Notes under the pieces: generated by a model | Seen by the model: only the letters and a program-made list of their open reading frames with translations | The model's database searches: none | What the model was told of the DNA's origin: nothing | In this document: one piece after another, positions 34,782-44,295 of the stretch | Layout of the letters: each line of letters begins with the position of its first letter | How positions within the stretch are numbered: the first letter of the stretch is position 1 | Source of the DNA: Phycicoccus sonneratiae | GTDB taxonomy: Bacteria; Actinomycetota; Actinomycetes; Actinomycetales; Dermatophilaceae | Assembly: GCF_016887965.1 (NCBI RefSeq) | Contig: NZ_JAFDVD010000003.1 | Location: forward strand, 248,001 to 312,000 | DNA length: 64,000 nucleotides | Reading direction: 5' to 3' | Position numbers and translations under genes: made by a program

Positions 34782-36266
34782 ATGAGCGACGACTCCTCCG
34801 TCCTGCGCACCAAGCCCGTCGAGGACGTCCTGGCCCAGGCGGGCGGACCCGACGGCGAGGGCGGTGACGACGCCCACGGCCCCGGCCGGCTCACCCGTCG
34901 TCTCGGACCGTTCGACCTCATGGGCTTCGGCATCGGCATCGTCATCGGCACCGGGATCTTCACCCTCACCGGCATCGAGGCCAAGAACCACGCCGGCCCC
35001 GGCGTCGTCATCTCCTTCCTCATCGCCGGGGCGGTCAGCCTGCTCGCCGCCCTCTGCTACGCCGAGCTCGCCTCCGCCGTACCGACCGCCGGGTCGGCGT
35101 ACACGTACGCGTACGCGACGATCGGCGAGGTGTTCGCCTGGATCATCGGCTGGGACCTCATCCTCGAGTTCGCCCTCGGCGCCTCGGTGGTGGCCCGGGG
35201 CTGGTCCGGCTACCTCCAGGAGCTCTTCGACCTGCCGACCTCGGTCTTCGGGGAGCAGTCGGTCGTCAACGTCGGGGCGATCGCCATCGTCCTGCTGCTC
35301 GGCGTCGTCGCCGTCGTCGGCATCCGCGAGAGCGCGCGGGTCACGAACACCCTCGTCGTCGTCAAGGTCGCGGTCTGCCTCTTCGTCGTCGTCGCCGGCG
35401 CCTTCTACGTCAAGGCGGCCAACCTCTCCCCGTTCATCCCGCCGGCCCGGCCGGTGGAGGAGGGCACCTCGGGCCTGAAGCAGCCGGTCAGCCAGGCCCT
35501 CTTCGGCATCGAGCCCACGGCCTTCGGGTTCGCCGGCGTGCTCACCGCGGCGGCCGTGGTCTTCTTCGCGTACACCGGCTTCGAGGCCGTCGCGAACCTC
35601 GGCGAGGAGACGAGGAAGCCGCACCGCGACCTGCCGCTCGGCCTGCTCGGGACGCTCGCCGTCTGCACCGTGCTCTACGTCGGGGTCTCGCTCGTCATCA
35701 CCGGGATGGTCCCGTTCGACGAGCTCAACGAGGGGGCGCCCATCGCCAGCGCCTTCGAGGCGGTCGGGGCCGGCTGGGCCTCGGTGCTCGTCTCCATCGC
35801 CGCGGTCGCGGGGCTGACCTCGGTCATCCTCGTCGACATCGTCGCGATGGGCCGGATCGGCTTCTCGATGGGCCGCGACGGGCTCATCCCCCGCTCGGTG
35901 GCCGCCGTCCACCCCCGCTGGGGCACGCCGTGGAGGATCACGCTGATGACCGTCGTCCTCGTGGCCGCGCTCGCCGGGTTCGTCCCGCTCACGGCGCTGG
36001 CCGACCTCGTGTCCATCGGGACGCTCTTCGCGTTCGTCGTCGTCTCCATCGCGGTGCCGATCCTGCGGCGCACCAAGCCCGACCTGCCGCGCCCGTTCCG
36101 CACGCCCCTCTCCCCGGTGGTGCCGGTCGTGTCGGCGCTCGCCTGCGTCTACCTCATGAGCAACCTGTCGCTCGAGACCTGGCTGCGCTTCGCGATCTGG
36201 ATGGTCCTCGGCTTACTCGTGTACTTCCTCTACGGCCGCCGGCACGCCCGCCTCAACGCCTCCTGA
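34782..36266 (+). CDS. APC-superfamily amino acid permease (cationic amino acid transporter type)
   Basis: 494 residues with about 12-13 hydrophobic segments. The TM1 substrate-binding loop GFGIGIVIGTGIFTLTG is characteristic of APC transporters. AGPGVVISFLIAGAVSLLAALCYAELASAVP and FFAYTGFEAVANLGEETRKPHRDLP place it with the CAT/YfnA-like branch. It imports amino acids by proton or sodium coupling; the substrate is not readable. Its position convergent with HPPD and near FahA suggests possible uptake of an aromatic amino acid (inference). A strong hairpin follows its stop. Confidence 0.88.
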   Translation: MSDDSSVLRTKPVEDVLAQAGGPDGEGGDDAHGPGRLTRRLGPFDLMGFGIGIVIGTGIFTLTGIEAKNHAGPGVVISFLIAGAVSLLAALCYAELASAVPTAGSAYTYAYATIGEVFAWIIGWDLILEFALGASVVARGWSGYLQELFDLPTSVFGEQSVVNVGAIAIVLLLGVVAVVGIRESARVTNTLVVVKVAVCLFVVVAGAFYVKAANLSPFIPPARPVEEGTSGLKQPVSQALFGIEPTAFGFAGVLTAAAVVFFAYTGFEAVANLGEETRKPHRDLPLGLLGTLAVCTVLYVGVSLVITGMVPFDELNEGAPIASAFEAVGAGWASVLVSIAAVAGLTSVILVDIVAMGRIGFSMGRDGLIPRSVAAVHPRWGTPWRITLMTVVLVAALAGFVPLTALADLVSIGTLFAFVVVSIAVPILRRTKPDLPRPFRTPLSPVVPVVSALACVYLMSNLSLETWLRFAIWMVLGLLVYFLYGRRHARLNAS

Positions 36267-36279
36267 CCCCGGCACACGC

Positions 36280-36316
36280 CGACGGCCCGGCCCCCGCGAA
36301 GGGGACCGGGCCGTCG
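36280..36316. terminator. Bidirectional hairpin terminator between permease and hppD
   Basis: CGACGGCCCGGCCCCC - GCGAA - GGGGACCGGGCCGTCG forms a 16-bp stem with one mismatch in the 76-bp gap between two convergent genes. There is no long T-run, as is common in GC-rich actinobacteria. Confidence 0.75.
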
Positions 36317-36342
36317 TGCGTCGTGGCGAGGGGCGCTGTGCC

Positions 36343-37647
<1,305 letters not shown>

Positions 37648-37688
37648 TGCTGTTGCCTCAGGAGGGTGCCGTACTGGACGATGTGACC

Positions 37689-38177
37689 ATGGCCAGAACG
37701 GACGGGGTGGACACGCTCGACGCCCGCATCATCGCCCTCTTCACCGACGACCCGCATGTCGGGGTGCTCGGCGCCTCGCGCACCCTCGGGGTCGCCCGCG
37801 GCACCGTGCAGGCCCGGCTCGACCGGCTCCAGGAGCGCGGGGTCATCCGCTCGTTCGCGCCGCAGGTCGAGCCCGCGGCCCTCGGCTACCCGGTGACGGC
37901 GTTCTGCACCCTCGAGATCAGCCAGCGGCAGGGCCACGAGCCGGTCGTCGCCCACCTGTCGGCCATCCCCGAGGTGCTCGAGATCCACTCGATCACCGGG
38001 GTCGGCGACCTCGTCGTGCGGGTCGCGGCGCGCGACAACGCCGACCTCGGACGGGTCATCGACGAGATCATCGACGACGTGCACGTGCTGCGCGCGAACA
38101 CCGCGATCTGCCTCGTCACCCACCTCGCGCACCGCACCGGCCCGCTCGTCGACTCCGCGGCGACCGACGCCCGCTGA
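37689..38177 (+). CDS. Lrp/AsnC-family transcriptional regulator
   Basis: 162 residues from ATG at 37689; an upstream GTG at 37611 is rejected because it would place the operator repeats inside the gene. Residues 1-60 carry the AsnC-type HTH (DTLDARIIALF..VLGASRTLGVARGTVQARLDRLQERGVI). The C-terminal RAM effector domain follows (FCTLEISQ..VVAHLSAIPEVLEIHSITGVGDLVVRVAARDNADLGRVIDEI). GACGAT 6 nt before the ATG is a weak leaderless -10. Divergence from hppD suggests it senses tyrosine, phenylalanine or a ketoacid and controls the pathway (inference). Confidence 0.9.
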   Translation: MARTDGVDTLDARIIALFTDDPHVGVLGASRTLGVARGTVQARLDRLQERGVIRSFAPQVEPAALGYPVTAFCTLEISQRQGHEPVVAHLSAIPEVLEIHSITGVGDLVVRVAARDNADLGRVIDEIIDDVHVLRANTAICLVTHLAHRTGPLVDSAATDAR

Positions 38178-38190
38178 GGCCCCGCCCGGC

Positions 38191-38490
38191 TCAGGCGACC
38201 AGCCACGGGACGACCGCCGCGGCGATCATGACCAGCCCCGGCAGCGCGAGCACCCCCGGCGTCAGGTCCGTCGAGGCTCCCGCGTCGATCCGGCGGCTCC
38301 GGCGCACGACGACGACGGCGGCAGTCGCCCAGCCGGCCAGTCCGGCGACCGCGCCCAGCCAGAACGCCACGTGCCCGAGGACCACCCCGGCCCAGATGAG
38401 CAGGGCCACGAGGAGCGGGTAGGCGAGCAGCGCCAGGACGAAGCGGTAGCCGGACCACCCGGCGTGCCACGCGTTGCGAGCCAGGCTCAC
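38191..38490 (-). CDS. Small integral membrane protein
   Basis: 99 residues, GTG start at 38490 preceded by GGTGGGGA. Three hydrophobic segments: FVLALLAYPLLVALLIWAGV, AFWLGAVAGLAGWATAAVVVV and VLALPGLVMIAAAVVPWLVA. No family recognised. It is the last gene of the minus-strand WXG-like operon, 19 bp after the preceding gene, so it may be co-transcribed. Confidence 0.65.
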   Translation of the reverse strand: MSLARNAWHAGWSGYRFVLALLAYPLLVALLIWAGVVLGHVAFWLGAVAGLAGWATAAVVVVRRSRRIDAGASTDLTPGVLALPGLVMIAAAVVPWLVA

Positions 38491-38509
38491 GTCCCCACCG
38501 ACCCCGGCC

Positions 38510-38839
38510 TCAGAGCAGCGCGTTGCTCGTCATGAACGCGGCCCAGACCGAGCCGATGACGAGCAGCGACCCGACGAGCATCCACAGTCCCCCGCGCTGT
38601 CCGCGCTGGGCCCAGCGGCGCTGCGCGAGGTAGACGCAGACGACGCCGAGGAGCGCGACCGGCACCCCGGCCCAGAGTCCCGGCAGGTCGGCGACGACCG
38701 CGATCGTGCCGTAGGCCGCCGCGAAGAAGAGACCGACGGCCATCATGACGACCATCCCGATGCGGGAGCGGGCGTCGTGGTACGGGCTGGGCGGCGGCAG
38801 GGCCTGCTCGTCCGGCCCCGGCCCGTCGCCGGTCACCAT
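38510..38839 (-). CDS. Small membrane protein of the WXG-like operon
   Basis: 109 residues, ATG at 38839, overlapping the coiled-coil gene by 7 bp. A short proline-rich head (GPGPDEQALPPPSPYHDARS) is followed by three membrane helices: MVVMMAVGLFFAAAYGTIAVV, LPGLWAGVPVALLGVVCVYLA and GLWMLVGSLLVIGSVWAAF. No family recognised. Translational overlap ties it to the secreted-protein-like genes upstream, so it could anchor or assist them at the membrane (inference). Confidence 0.7.
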   Translation of the reverse strand: MVTGDGPGPDEQALPPPSPYHDARSRIGMVVMMAVGLFFAAAYGTIAVVADLPGLWAGVPVALLGVVCVYLAQRRWAQRGQRGGLWMLVGSLLVIGSVWAAFMTSNALL

Positions 38840-39387
38840 CGGCCGGGGTCCGGGACGTCGGGGCCCGGACGGTGCGGCCCGGACCGGGGCCAGGTCTCGC
38901 CCGGCCGCACCGGGGGCTCGGCGTCGGAGGCCGGGCCGAGGCTGTCCCACTCGCCGGGGCGCTCGGCGGGGTCGCGACCCTCGGCGACGGAGCGGTAGAG
39001 GGCGGCGAACTCCGGGTCCTCCTGCTCGAGCCGGTCGATGGCCGTGCGCCACGCCGCGACCGTCTCGCCGCGCACCTCGACGGCGCTCCAGTGCTGGTCG
39101 ACGTCGCTCATCACCGCGCGCCACGTCGTCTCGTCGCGGTCGATGCGCTCCTGGACGACGCGCCGGGCCCGTCCGAGCTCTCCCGCACGCGCTCGGCGCT
39201 CCTCCTCGTCGGCCTCGCGCTCGAGCTCGGCGCGGGCCTGCGCGAGCTCCGCGCGGCCGCGGGCGATGCTCGCCTGCGCGCGGTCGACCTCGGCGAGCAC
39301 CACGGCGAGGTCGTCCTCGCTGCGGCGCGCCGCGGCCTCGGCCTGCGCGAGCACGCCCTCGGTGTCGTACTGGTCCCGGTCGGGCAC
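38833..39387 (-). CDS. Coiled-coil protein of the WXG-like operon
   Basis: 184 residues from GTG at 39387, chosen for a near-perfect ribosome site (AGGAGGAGGAGAC upstream). Residues 10-90 are a long charged coiled coil (AQAEAAARRSEDDLAVVLAEVDRAQASIARGRAELAQARAELEREADEEERR..). Then comes HWSAVEVRGETVAAWRTAIDRLEQEDPEFAALYRSVAEG and a disordered proline-rich tail. No signal peptide. It may be a chaperone or structural partner of the WXG-like proteins, 11 bp upstream. No family recognised. Confidence 0.75.
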   Translation of the reverse strand: MPDRDQYDTEGVLAQAEAAARRSEDDLAVVLAEVDRAQASIARGRAELAQARAELEREADEEERRARAGELGRARRVVQERIDRDETTWRAVMSDVDQHWSAVEVRGETVAAWRTAIDRLEQEDPEFAALYRSVAEGRDPAERPGEWDSLGPASDAEPPVRPGETWPRSGPHRPGPDVPDPGRW

Positions 39388-39398
39388 GTCTCCTCCTC

Positions 39399-40124
39399 CT
39401 AGAACCCGGCGTCGGCGGTGCTGTCGACGTGGCCGCCGGCCTCGCCCTGGGCACCGGCCACGCCGAAGGCGAGCACCGCGTTGACCCCCGACATCACGGT
39501 GGCCATGATGCCGCACGCCTCGAGGACCGCCGGGATCACCTTGCCGAGCGTCTCGATGAGCTTGATGGCCTCCTTGACGTAGCCGATGGCCTTCCGGATC
39601 ATCCCGCCGCCGGTGAGGATCTCCTTGGCGATCTTCGCGGCGCTCATCGACAAGATGATGTCCTCGGCGAGGCCGATGAGCCCGAAGACCCCCTCGACCA
39701 CCTTCGAGGTCGCCTCGAGCATGTTGCCGAGCTGGCGCGACATCAGCCCGGCGGCGGTGCCCTGGCGGGTGTGGGCGTTGCCGAGCCGGCGCATCCGGCG
39801 GGCGGCCTCGCGGGCGTCGTCGCCCCGCCAGGTCGCCGGCACCGCGGCCGCCATCGCGTGGTAGTTCGAGCCGACGACGCCGAGGGCGGTGCCGGCCTGC
39901 TTCCAGTTCGAGCGCATCTCGTCGACGGCGTTGAAGTCGCCGATGAGGGGCTCGGACAGCTTCTCGACGGGCGAGAAGCCGAGGACCTTCTCGACCACCC
40001 AGTCGATGGCCTGGACGATCGGGCCGAGGTTGCCCTTGGCCTCGTCGATCATCTGCCCGAGCGCGTCGGAGTCCGTCGCCAGGTCCAGGTACGCGGTGGG
40101 GTCGTCGATCGTGAGGGTGCTCAT
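39399..40124 (-). CDS. WXG100-like (ESX/type VII secretion substrate-like) protein
   Basis: 241 residues; the ATG overlaps the upstream stop (ATGA). The central region FNAVDEMRSNWKQAGTALGVVGSNYHAMAAAVPATWRGDDAREAARRM is a helix-turn-helix hairpin with a W-x-G turn (TWRG), as in WXG100 proteins. A long, largely apolar helical C-terminal half follows (VFGLIGLAEDIILSM, IMATVMSGVNAVLAFGVAG). No signal peptide is seen, so export would need a type VII system, and none is encoded in this window. The specific role is unknown. Confidence 0.7.
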   Translation of the reverse strand: MSTLTIDDPTAYLDLATDSDALGQMIDEAKGNLGPIVQAIDWVVEKVLGFSPVEKLSEPLIGDFNAVDEMRSNWKQAGTALGVVGSNYHAMAAAVPATWRGDDAREAARRMRRLGNAHTRQGTAAGLMSRQLGNMLEATSKVVEGVFGLIGLAEDIILSMSAAKIAKEILTGGGMIRKAIGYVKEAIKLIETLGKVIPAVLEACGIMATVMSGVNAVLAFGVAGAQGEAGGHVDSTADAGF

Positions 40125-40750
40125 CGCCCGTGCTTCCTCTCGAAGTCGCGGTAGTCGTCGAGGTCGTTGCCCGCGTCGTTCCCGCTCTGCGCGATCTCGA
40201 CGGTGGACTGGCCCTCGCCGATCAGGTCGATGGGCGAGAGGGGGTTGAGACCCTTGGGGCCGTCGTCCCACGGGTTCTGCGGGACGTGCGGGAAGTGCTG
40301 CTTGCCGGCCTCGTTCATCACGTCGATGAGGCCGCCGGTGCCCATCGCGAGGTTCTTCTCGCCCTTGGAGATCCCGGGCTCCCCACCCGCCAGCGGCACG
40401 GGCGAGGGCAGGCCGACGGTCGGCAGCCCGACCCGGCGGACCTCGAGCTCGAGGCCCCGCAGGCCGTCGGCGGCCTCGATGTCGCGGTCGTGGTAGGTCC
40501 TCGCGTTGGCGCGCACCGTGTGGGCCACGCGGCGAGCCGACGCCGGGCCGGTCTCGAGCCCCTCCTGGGCCGTCGAGAGCGCGTCGGTGTAGTCGCCGCG
40601 GAAGATGGCCATGAAGCCCGAGAACGCGCCGACGTCGCTGCACCCCCGCTCGACGAAGACCTTCACCGCCCGGAGGTACCGGCGCTGGTCCGCCCCGGCC
40701 GTCGCCAGCGCGTCCATCCCCGCGTAGTCGACCTCGATGTGGCCCGTCAC
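40121..40750 (-). CDS. EspC-like / WXG-associated secretion target protein
   Basis: 209 residues from GTG at 40750, chosen because GGGAGG lies 5 nt upstream; an ATG-like start at 40786 is less likely. Residues 1-85 resemble the EspC/DUF2580 helical hairpin (GHIEVDYAGMDALATAGADQ.., ALSTAQEGLETGPASARRVAHTVRANARTYHDRD). The remainder is probably disordered with Pro and Gly. It is first in the operon, and translationally coupled to the WXG-like gene. Such pairs usually form a four-helix heterodimer for ESX export (inference). Its upstream region is the suspicious G/C-only tract. Confidence 0.65.
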   Translation of the reverse strand: MTGHIEVDYAGMDALATAGADQRRYLRAVKVFVERGCSDVGAFSGFMAIFRGDYTDALSTAQEGLETGPASARRVAHTVRANARTYHDRDIEAADGLRGLELEVRRVGLPTVGLPSPVPLAGGEPGISKGEKNLAMGTGGLIDVMNEAGKQHFPHVPQNPWDDGPKGLNPLSPIDLIGEGQSTVEIAQSGNDAGNDLDDYRDFERKHGR

Positions 40751-40854
40751 GTCGTCCTCCCCGTTCTCGGCACCGAGCGGCTCCACCGCGCCCGGTCGAC
40801 CGAGCGTGTCAGAGCACGCGGTCGCGGCGCGATGGGGAGCACTCCCCCGGCAGT

Positions 40855-40993
40855 GGGGGGGGGCGCCCCCCCCCCCGGGGGCCCCGGCCCGGGGCCCCGG
40901 CCCGCCCGGGGGGGTGGCGGGGGGGCGGGGGGGGGGGGCCCCCCCCCCCCCCCCACCCGCCGCCGCCGGGGGGGGGGGGGCCCCCGCCCCCCC
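40855..40993. other. 139-bp G/C-only homopolymer tract, probable sequencing or assembly artefact
   Basis: Only one T (40915) and one A (40955) occur in 139 bases. The rest is runs of G and C, including 12 G, 16 C and 13 G in succession (40927-40938, 40939-40954, 40968-40980). Nothing else in the window looks like this. It occupies the 261-bp gap between the EspC-like gene and the I36-type inhibitor gene and would destroy any promoter there. Poly-G errors of two-colour chemistry or a collapsed GC-rich region are the likeliest causes; a real G-quadruplex-rich element cannot be excluded. Confidence 0.75.
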
Positions 40994-41011
40994 GACGTGG
41001 GTGGCGCGCGG

Positions 41012-41482
41012 TCAGCGCAGGACGATGTAGTCCCCCTGGCAGGCGTAGTACGCGGCACCCGGGTTGCGCGGCGGGACGAAGTGGAGGGCCGGGCGGAGCG
41101 AGGAGACCCGGTTGTCCCAGGTGAAGCCGTCGCGCGGGTCGATGATGTTGACGATCGAGGCCTTCTTGCCCGCGGGGACCATCATCGCGTGGCCGCCCTG
41201 GTTCTTGTACTGGTAGACGCACCAGGGCTCGCTGTCGTGGTTGTAGACGTAGCTCGCCTTGTCGTCCATCTTGCCGCCGAGAGCCACCCCGAGGTCCGAG
41301 GTGCCCTTGGCGAAGCTGCCGTACATGCCGGTGGCGTCGCCGTACTGCCAGATGCACATCCGGCCGTAGTCGCACTGCGACGTCGACGCCGAGGCGGGCG
41401 CCGCGAGCGGCACGGCGGCCGCGAGGGCGGCCGTGGCCACCGCCGCCCCGAGGCCCAGCCGGGTCTTCGTGAAGATCGTCAT
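41012..41482 (-). CDS. Secreted peptidase inhibitor I36-like protein
   Basis: 156 residues with a ribosome site (AAGGGGG) and a signal peptide at residues 1-33 (LGLGAAVATAALAAAVPLAAPASAS). The mature domain starts QCDYGRMCIWQYGDATGMYGSF, matching the Cys-rich opening of I36/SMPI-like beta-gamma-crystallin-fold inhibitors. A second Cys pair is spread over WCVYQYKNQGG and YYACQGDY. SMPI inhibits metalloproteases; the target of this protein is unknown. Expected to be extracellular and disulfide-bonded. Confidence 0.78.
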   Translation of the reverse strand: MTIFTKTRLGLGAAVATAALAAAVPLAAPASASTSQCDYGRMCIWQYGDATGMYGSFAKGTSDLGVALGGKMDDKASYVYNHDSEPWCVYQYKNQGGHAMMVPAGKKASIVNIIDPRDGFTWDNRVSSLRPALHFVPPRNPGAAYYACQGDYIVLR

Positions 41483-41625
41483 GTCGTACCCCCTTGTCGG
41501 CCCACCCGGTCGGTGGGCAGGTCCCCGGTCTACGCGGGACCGCTGCGAGGACGCTGCTCGCGCGCTGCGACCGCCGGGTGGGCCCCGGGTCGCCGGGGCG
41601 CCGTCCGCATGGCACCGTGGTCGCC

Positions 41626-41952
41626 GTGACCGACCTCCTCTTCCACGTCGCCGACGCCTCCGAGTGGGAGGCGGCCCGCGCCGTCGGCCGCTACGAGCGC
41701 TCGACCCGGGGGCTTTCCCTCGCCGAGGTCGGCTTCGTGCACCTGTCCACCGCCGACCAGTGGCCGGCCGTGCTCGAGCGCTTCTACTCCGACCACCACG
41801 GCGAGCTCGTGCTGCTCACCGTCGACCCGTCACGGCTCTCGGCGCCGGTGCGCTGGGAACCCCCGCACGAGGACTCCGACGAGCTCTTCCCGCACCTCTA
41901 CGGCCCGCTCGAGGTCGGCGCCGTGACGACCGCCGGACCGCTCAGCCGCTGA
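41626..41952 (+). CDS. DUF952 family protein
   Basis: 108 residues from GTG at 41626 (another GTG at 41617). LLFHVADASEWEAARAVGRYERSTRGLSLAEVGFVHLSTADQWPAVLERFY and LVLLTVDPSRLSAPVRWEPPHEDSDELFPHLYGPL show the H-I-x-x-x-x-x-W, FVHLS and FPHLYGPL signatures of DUF952, a fold related to ADP-ribosyltransferase/glyoxalase-like proteins. The function is unknown. The end overlaps the convergent aminotransferase by 11 bp. Confidence 0.85.
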   Translation: MTDLLFHVADASEWEAARAVGRYERSTRGLSLAEVGFVHLSTADQWPAVLERFYSDHHGELVLLTVDPSRLSAPVRWEPPHEDSDELFPHLYGPLEVGAVTTAGPLSR

Positions 41953-43660
41953 CGACCGCGCCGTCCGGCAGGTCGAACCACCGGAGGTGCTCGAAGTCGG
42001 CCGAGACGTGGCCGTCGCCGCGGGCGAGGTCGGGGGGCGTCGCGGCCTCGAGCAGCCGGGCCGCCTCGCGCAGGTGCTCGGCGAGCATCTCCTCGCCGCC
42101 GCGCGCGACGGAGCGCGGCATCGTCACGGTGCCGTCGTCGCCGTAGACGACGTCGCCGAGGCGCACCGGCGGCTCGACGACCCCCCGACGGTGGCGCCAC
42201 ATCCCGGTCTCCGGGCAGAACGTGTAGTCGCCGAGCAGCCGCCAGCCGTCGCGGGCCACCATCCGCACCGCCTCGACGACGTAGTCGGCGACGGCGTCGG
42301 AGAGGAAGTAGTTGAAGTTGACCCGCACCCAGCCGGGCTTGATGCCCTCGCAGCCGCCGGTGATCTCGCGCTCGAACTCGTGGCTGCGCTCGAGGTCGAT
42401 GCCGAGCAGCCGGTGCCCATACGGCCCGGCGCAGGAGCACCCGCCGCGCGACTGGATGCCGAAGAGGTCGTTGAGCAGCGCGACGACGTAGTTGTGGTGC
42501 AGGTGGCTGCCGGACGGCGAGCGCACGACGAACGAGACGATGGACAGGCGGGGCGCGTCGAGGTTGCCGAGGATCTCCAGGCCCGGCTCGTCGCGCCAGG
42601 CCCGCACGGCCCGCTCGAGGAAGCGCTCCTCGCGGGCCCGGATGGTCTCGACGCCGACGGCCTCCTTGAGCTGGAACACCAGCCCGGCGCGCACCGACTC
42701 GATGATCGCCGGCGTGCCGCCCTCCTCCCGGTGCGCGGGGTCCGGGAGGTAGGCGTGGTCCTCGGGGTTGACGTACGCGACCGTGCCGCCGCCCGGCGTC
42801 ACGGGCACGCGGTTGGCGAACAGCTCGCGGCGGGCGACGAGCAGGCCGGGCGTCGACGGCCCGCCGATGAACTTGTGCGGCGAGAGGAACAGGGCGTCCT
42901 TGTAGGACAGCGGGTCGCCGCCGGCGGGCGCGGTCATCTCGATGTCGACGTACGGGCCGGCGGCGGCGAAGTCCCAGAACGCGAGCGCGCCGTGCCGGTG
43001 CAGCAGCGCGGAGATGCCGTGGGTGTCGCTGACGATGCCGGTGACGTTGCTCGCCGCGCTGAACGAGCCGATGCGCAGCGGCCGGTCGGCGAACTCCTCG
43101 AGGCGGGCCCGCAGGTCGTCCTGGTCGATCCGGCCGTCGGCGTCCTCGCGGATGGTCACGACGTCGGCGATGGTCTCGCGCCACGGGATCTCGTTGCTGT
43201 GGTGCTCGTAGGGCCCGATGAAGACGACCGGTCGCTCCTCGGCGGGCACGTGCCGCGACAGGTGCCAGCGGTCCTCGAGCGCGCTCGGGAGGCGCAGGCC
43301 GAGGACGCCGATCAGCTTGTCGATGGCGCCGGTGCACCCGGACCCGGCGAAGACCACGACCGTGTCGTCGTCGCCGTGGACGGCCTCGTGGATGATCCGG
43401 CGCGCGTCCTCGCGCAGGCGGGTGGTCTGGAGCCCGGTGCCGCTGGACTCGGTGTGCGTGTTCGCGTAGGCGGGGAGCACCTCGTCGCGGAGGAAGTCCT
43501 CGATGAAGGTCAGCGCCCGACCGCTCGCGGTGTAGTCGGCGTAGGTGACGCGGCGCGGCCCGTAGGGGGTCTGCATCACGTGGTCCTCGCCGATGACCGA
43601 CTCCCGGATGCGGCGCAGCAGCGCCTCCGCCCGTCCCGACCCCTCGGTGCCCTCGACCAT
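41942..43660 (-). CDS. Class V aminotransferase-fold PLP protein (large, extended)
   Basis: 572 residues from ATG at 43660. It has a cysteine desulfurase/class V fold: YADYTASGRALTFIEDFLRDEVLPAYANTHTESS at the N-terminus, VVFAGSGCTGAIDKLIG, EHHSNEIPWRE, and WDFAAAGPYVDIEM. The PLP-lysine segment is LFLSPHKFIGGPSTPGLLVARR. A Cys-containing loop (SRGGCSCAGPYGHRLLGID) resembles the catalytic loop region of SufS-like enzymes. At 572 residues it is much longer than SufS (about 410), with a C-terminal extension (YTFCPETGMWRHRR..). The reaction is unknown. GACGCT 7 nt before the ATG is a possible leaderless -10 box. Confidence 0.85.
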   Translation of the reverse strand: MVEGTEGSGRAEALLRRIRESVIGEDHVMQTPYGPRRVTYADYTASGRALTFIEDFLRDEVLPAYANTHTESSGTGLQTTRLREDARRIIHEAVHGDDDTVVVFAGSGCTGAIDKLIGVLGLRLPSALEDRWHLSRHVPAEERPVVFIGPYEHHSNEIPWRETIADVVTIREDADGRIDQDDLRARLEEFADRPLRIGSFSAASNVTGIVSDTHGISALLHRHGALAFWDFAAAGPYVDIEMTAPAGGDPLSYKDALFLSPHKFIGGPSTPGLLVARRELFANRVPVTPGGGTVAYVNPEDHAYLPDPAHREEGGTPAIIESVRAGLVFQLKEAVGVETIRAREERFLERAVRAWRDEPGLEILGNLDAPRLSIVSFVVRSPSGSHLHHNYVVALLNDLFGIQSRGGCSCAGPYGHRLLGIDLERSHEFEREITGGCEGIKPGWVRVNFNYFLSDAVADYVVEAVRMVARDGWRLLGDYTFCPETGMWRHRRGVVEPPVRLGDVVYGDDGTVTMPRSVARGGEEMLAEHLREAARLLEAATPPDLARGDGHVSADFEHLRWFDLPDGAVVSG

Positions 43661-43766
43661 GCCCCTCAGCGTCCCACGCGCACCGGCCGGCCGGGCGGTG
43701 CACCGGCCCGGGCGCGCCTCGCATCCGAGACGCGCGGGGCCCTCGCCGTCGGACCCGGTGCGGGCG

Positions 43767-43772
43767 TACCGT
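43767..43772 (+). promoter_or_regulatory. Leaderless -10 element (TACCGT)
   Basis: TACCGT lies 6 nt before the ATG at 43779 of the SnoaL-like gene. Confidence 0.55.
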
Positions 43773-43778
43773 CGGGCC

Positions 43779-44207
43779 ATGGGCTCGATCCACGAGCGGC
43801 TGGTGGCAGCGCAGAACGCCCACGACCCCCACGCGTTCGCGGCCCTCTTCGCCGACGACTACGTCAGCGAGCAGCCGGCCCACCCGGGGCGTGCGTTCAC
43901 CGGCCGGGCGCAGGTCCGCGAGAACTGGACGGCCGTCTTCGCGGGGGTCCCCGACTTCCGTGCCGAGCTCGTCGCGGTGGCCGGCGACGGTGAGGTCGAG
44001 TGGGGAGAGGTCGCCTGGTCCGGCCACCACGTCGACGGCTCCGAGTTCGCCATGAGCGGGGTCATCGTCGCCACGCTCCGTGACGGTCTCATCGCGTCGG
44101 CGCGGCTGTTCGTCGAGCCCCTCGAGCGCGGCGGCGACATCGCGACGGCGGTCGAGGAGACCTACCGGCCCCCGACGGCCCGGCCGGAGGGCGCCGGGGT
44201 CGGGTGA
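43779..44207 (+). CDS. SnoaL-like nuclear transport factor 2 family protein
   Basis: 142 residues, ATG at 43779. The NTF2/SnoaL fold is indicated by RLVAAQNAHDPHAFAALFADDYVSEQPAHPGRAFTGRAQVRENWTAVFAGVPDFRAELVAVAGDGEVEWGEVAWSG and the C-terminal MSGVIVATLRDGLIASARLFVEPL. Members include polyketide cyclases and unknown enzymes. No catalytic residues can be assigned. It sits divergent from the aminotransferase and 133 bp upstream of the TetR gene. Confidence 0.75.
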   Translation: MGSIHERLVAAQNAHDPHAFAALFADDYVSEQPAHPGRAFTGRAQVRENWTAVFAGVPDFRAELVAVAGDGEVEWGEVAWSGHHVDGSEFAMSGVIVATLRDGLIASARLFVEPLERGGDIATAVEETYRPPTARPEGAGVG

Positions 44208-44295
44208 CACGCAGGCCGTCGACCCGCGACGTCCGCGTGTCCCCGGACCTCGACGAGTGGCCGACGCCCGCCGCCGTCGCACCCTCCTGCATCGA

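Noticed and set aside
38833-40750. Complete type VII secretion system
   Set aside because: Only substrate-like and small membrane proteins are present; none of the Ecc or MycP core genes is in the window.
40855-40993. Functional G-quadruplex or recombination element in the G/C-only tract
   Set aside because: Homopolymer blocks to 16 with one A and one T are more likely an error than a real element; reported as artefact instead.
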